A stretch of 64,000 bases of DNA from Nonlabens xiamenensis (GTDB taxonomy: Bacteria > Bacteroidota > Bacteroidia > Flavobacteriales > Flavobacteriaceae), in assembly GCF_003865345.1 (NCBI RefSeq), contig NZ_RMVE01000002.1:558001-622000 (forward strand), given 5' to 3'. Made by a program: the position numbers and the translations under genes. How positions within the stretch are numbered: position 1 is the first letter of the stretch; every line of letters begins with the position of its first letter. Shown here piece by piece: positions 62,443 through 64,000 of the stretch. The notes beneath the pieces were generated by a model. That model had not been told where the DNA came from, did not search any database, and saw only the letters and a list, made by a program, of their open reading frames with translations.

Positions 62443-63261
62443 TTAATCCCTAAAGTGGATTTCCGGCAACTTATTCTTGACCTTCCTGATGTCAGGCGAG
62501 AAATACAGGTGCATGCGCAATGTGTAATTCTGGTTGTAAAAAGCTGGATTGTCTAGGGTCTGTCCAAAACTATACATAAATCCAGCCGCCACGGTCAGTC
62601 TGGGATTGATAATGTATCCCAAGGTTGTATTCAATCGCAGATCTTCCAGCGGACTACCTACAACGGGTTTACCACTTTGCATGATCAATTCTGATTCTGG
62701 GGCTATATAAATGGCTTTGGATTCAAGCTTCGGTTTATTCAATGGGATTTTCATTCTGAACATATATCTCCAGCGGTTGCGGAACATATATTCATCCTCC
62801 TGATCAAAACCTTTGGACCAACGGTGCTCAATACGCAAGCGGTGATACGCCATCGCACTCCACAATGGGACGGCAAACTGATATTGATGCCAGATCCGGT
62901 ATTCGGGAATCATATTCTCTCCCGTAGATCCTGGATTGGTGTTGAAGTTTAAACGCAACACGCCTCCCAGGGCAAAATTGGCTTTTTTGTCGTAGATGTA
63001 ACCGATGGCATGACGATTATATATCTGTCCTACCTGGCCGATAAATGGAGTGTCTTCAGTCTCCTCAAATCTAAAATGGGTTTGGGCTACCCAAAACAGC
63101 CTTTTGGATATTCTAATATTCCCGTAGGTATTTACCCAATATTTTGTTTTGGGTTCCTTGAACTTGGACTCCTCCGGCAGCACTTCTCCTGGTTGCGCTT
63201 TCGCGAAAGCGAACACTAAACAAACCAGTGCAAGGACTAAATATTTAATCACTTTATTCAT
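62443..63261 (-). CDS. DUF2490-type outer-membrane barrel protein
   Basis: The 272-residue protein has a signal peptide ending LVFAFAKAQPG, partly coded by the palindrome at 63197-63210. The mature part shows barrel strands and the DUF2490-like pattern (YWVNTYGNIRISKRLFWVAQTHFRFEE, EYRIWHQYQFAVPLW, HRLRIEHRW). It lies between the MORN protein and the coiled-coil protein on the same strand. Confidence 0.85.
   Translation of the reverse strand: MNKVIKYLVLALVCLVFAFAKAQPGEVLPEESKFKEPKTKYWVNTYGNIRISKRLFWVAQTHFRFEETEDTPFIGQVGQIYNRHAIGYIYDKKANFALGGVLRLNFNTNPGSTGENMIPEYRIWHQYQFAVPLWSAMAYHRLRIEHRWSKGFDQEDEYMFRNRWRYMFRMKIPLNKPKLESKAIYIAPESELIMQSGKPVVGSPLEDLRLNTTLGYIINPRLTVAAGFMYSFGQTLDNPAFYNQNYTLRMHLYFSPDIRKVKNKLPEIHFRD
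63197..63210. repeat. palindrome copy, in the DUF2490 signal peptide
   Basis: Perfect copy; encodes AFAKA. Confidence 0.95.
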
Positions 63262-63273
63262 CTCTGCTGTGGT

Positions 63274-63993
63274 TTAGGAAAGGGATAAGCCGAAGAGTTT
63301 CAAGAGTTCGGGAATGCTGTCGGTGCGTTTGATCTTGCGTTCAAGCCTCTTGGTATCTTCTTTACGCAACTCCTTCATACGGTCGTGTAATTGTTGTAAA
63401 TCTTTTTCCAGTATGAGAATTTGGTCGCAGTCCATATCTGGCTGGACTTGGTTCAAGTAATGGGGTATCAACTTTTCATTGTAGGCCTCTACGATACGTT
63501 TTTTTACCTCTTCATCCATGATGGTGGCCGTAAAGGGATTCCAAACCTGATCCTGATAAAGTTCCTGGATTTCGGATTGCTGATCGGGCATTTTATTGAT
63601 CGCTGTGGCCAGATTTCGCGCCTTATCATAACAATCAGCAAGCTGTCGGACACGATCTAGTTTGGTCACGGATTCCTCCATTTTGGAATACTGGCTTAGG
63701 GATTCATCCGTGAATTTTTTGAGACGACCATAACTATTGCTGATGTATTCCGGCTGATTTTGATCGATGGAATCCAGCAACTGTTTGAGCTTATTGGCCT
63801 GATCAATCAGCCTTTTTTCTTCACTAATAAAGGCCTTTTGCCGCTTATCTCCAGTGATTTTTTGGTCCAGGGAAGATTTGAGTTTTTCGGCCATTTGGAG
63901 TGAATATTCTGTAAAATCTGCCAACTGCTGTAGATGGAGTTCATCCTCTCCCTCATACTTGGAAGCTTGGTCTAATTTATATTTCTTGATCAT
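63274..63993 (-). CDS. coiled-coil protein, possibly 5'-partial
   Basis: About 239 residues from the ATG at 63993; the frame is still open toward the window edge, so the true start may lie outside. The protein is almost entirely alpha-helical and charged, with heptad-like stretches (QKAFISEEKRLIDQANKLKQLLDSI). Family unknown. It is 12 bp upstream of the DUF2490 gene. Confidence 0.7.
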   Translation of the reverse strand: MIKKYKLDQASKYEGEDELHLQQLADFTEYSLQMAEKLKSSLDQKITGDKRQKAFISEEKRLIDQANKLKQLLDSIDQNQPEYISNSYGRLKKFTDESLSQYSKMEESVTKLDRVRQLADCYDKARNLATAINKMPDQQSEIQELYQDQVWNPFTATIMDEEVKKRIVEAYNEKLIPHYLNQVQPDMDCDQILILEKDLQQLHDRMKELRKEDTKRLERKIKRTDSIPELLKLFGLSLS

Positions 63994-64000
63994 ACCACTG

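Noticed and set aside
1-64000. CRISPR array or prophage
   Set aside because: No regularly spaced short repeats with unique spacers, and no phage structural, integrase or transposase genes are visible.

Overview
The window looks like the chromosome of a marine-type flavobacterium (Bacteroidota). The evidence is the absence of Shine-Dalgarno spacing, promoters with a TAnnTTTG -7 element, a TonB-dependent receptor, TPR sensor kinases and many secreted proteins of Bacteroidota type. A 14-bp palindrome, GCTTTCGCGAAAGC, occurs 16 times without mismatch.

Layout. 1-5970: trp operon, trpE (3' part only), an unexpected lipoprotein gene, then trpG-D-C-F-B-A. 6080-14377: complete his operon behind a readable His-codon attenuator (hisL, antiterminator, terminator), in the order hisG-D-C-B-H-A-F-I, a DinB-like gene, hisE. 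The usual HisIE fusion is split at its junction. 14424-14753: small UPF0339/YegP-like protein.

14835-32448: a minus-strand array of at least nine related secreted proteins with YD-type repeats, together with a papain-like peptidase, a lipoprotein, two membrane proteins and three decayed genes. Most transcription units here carry the same ~17-bp near-palindrome (ATARGGCAAYTGnCGTA) about 45-55 bp upstream of the start codon. The same site precedes a lipoprotein gene at 43.8 kb, beside a two-component cluster. This array is the best candidate for an undescribed system.

32621-37631: Old Yellow Enzyme, barrel-like protein, TetR regulator divergent from an aromatic amino acid hydroxylase. 37628-43333: minus-strand signalling operon with a coiled-coil membrane protein, a NarL-type response regulator, two TPR histidine kinases and an ATPase-only kinase-like protein. 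43423-52284: lipoproteins, rhodanese, AraC regulator, AhpD-like protein, a large BNR-repeat protein with a broken gene behind it, and a TonB-dependent receptor.

52661-59960: tRNA-Arg(TCG) whose 3' end is repeated downstream, marking an integration site. An AT-richer island follows: the edges of a deleted metal-efflux operon, a VIT-type transporter, an HD hydrolase, a Crp/Fnr regulator, then thioredoxin-like protein, ApbE, DUF4266 and DUF3570 genes, and decayed DNA. 59963-64000: small secreted protein, DUF3616, MORN-repeat, DUF2490 and coiled-coil proteins.

Family assignments rest on motif recognition by eye; no database search was run.
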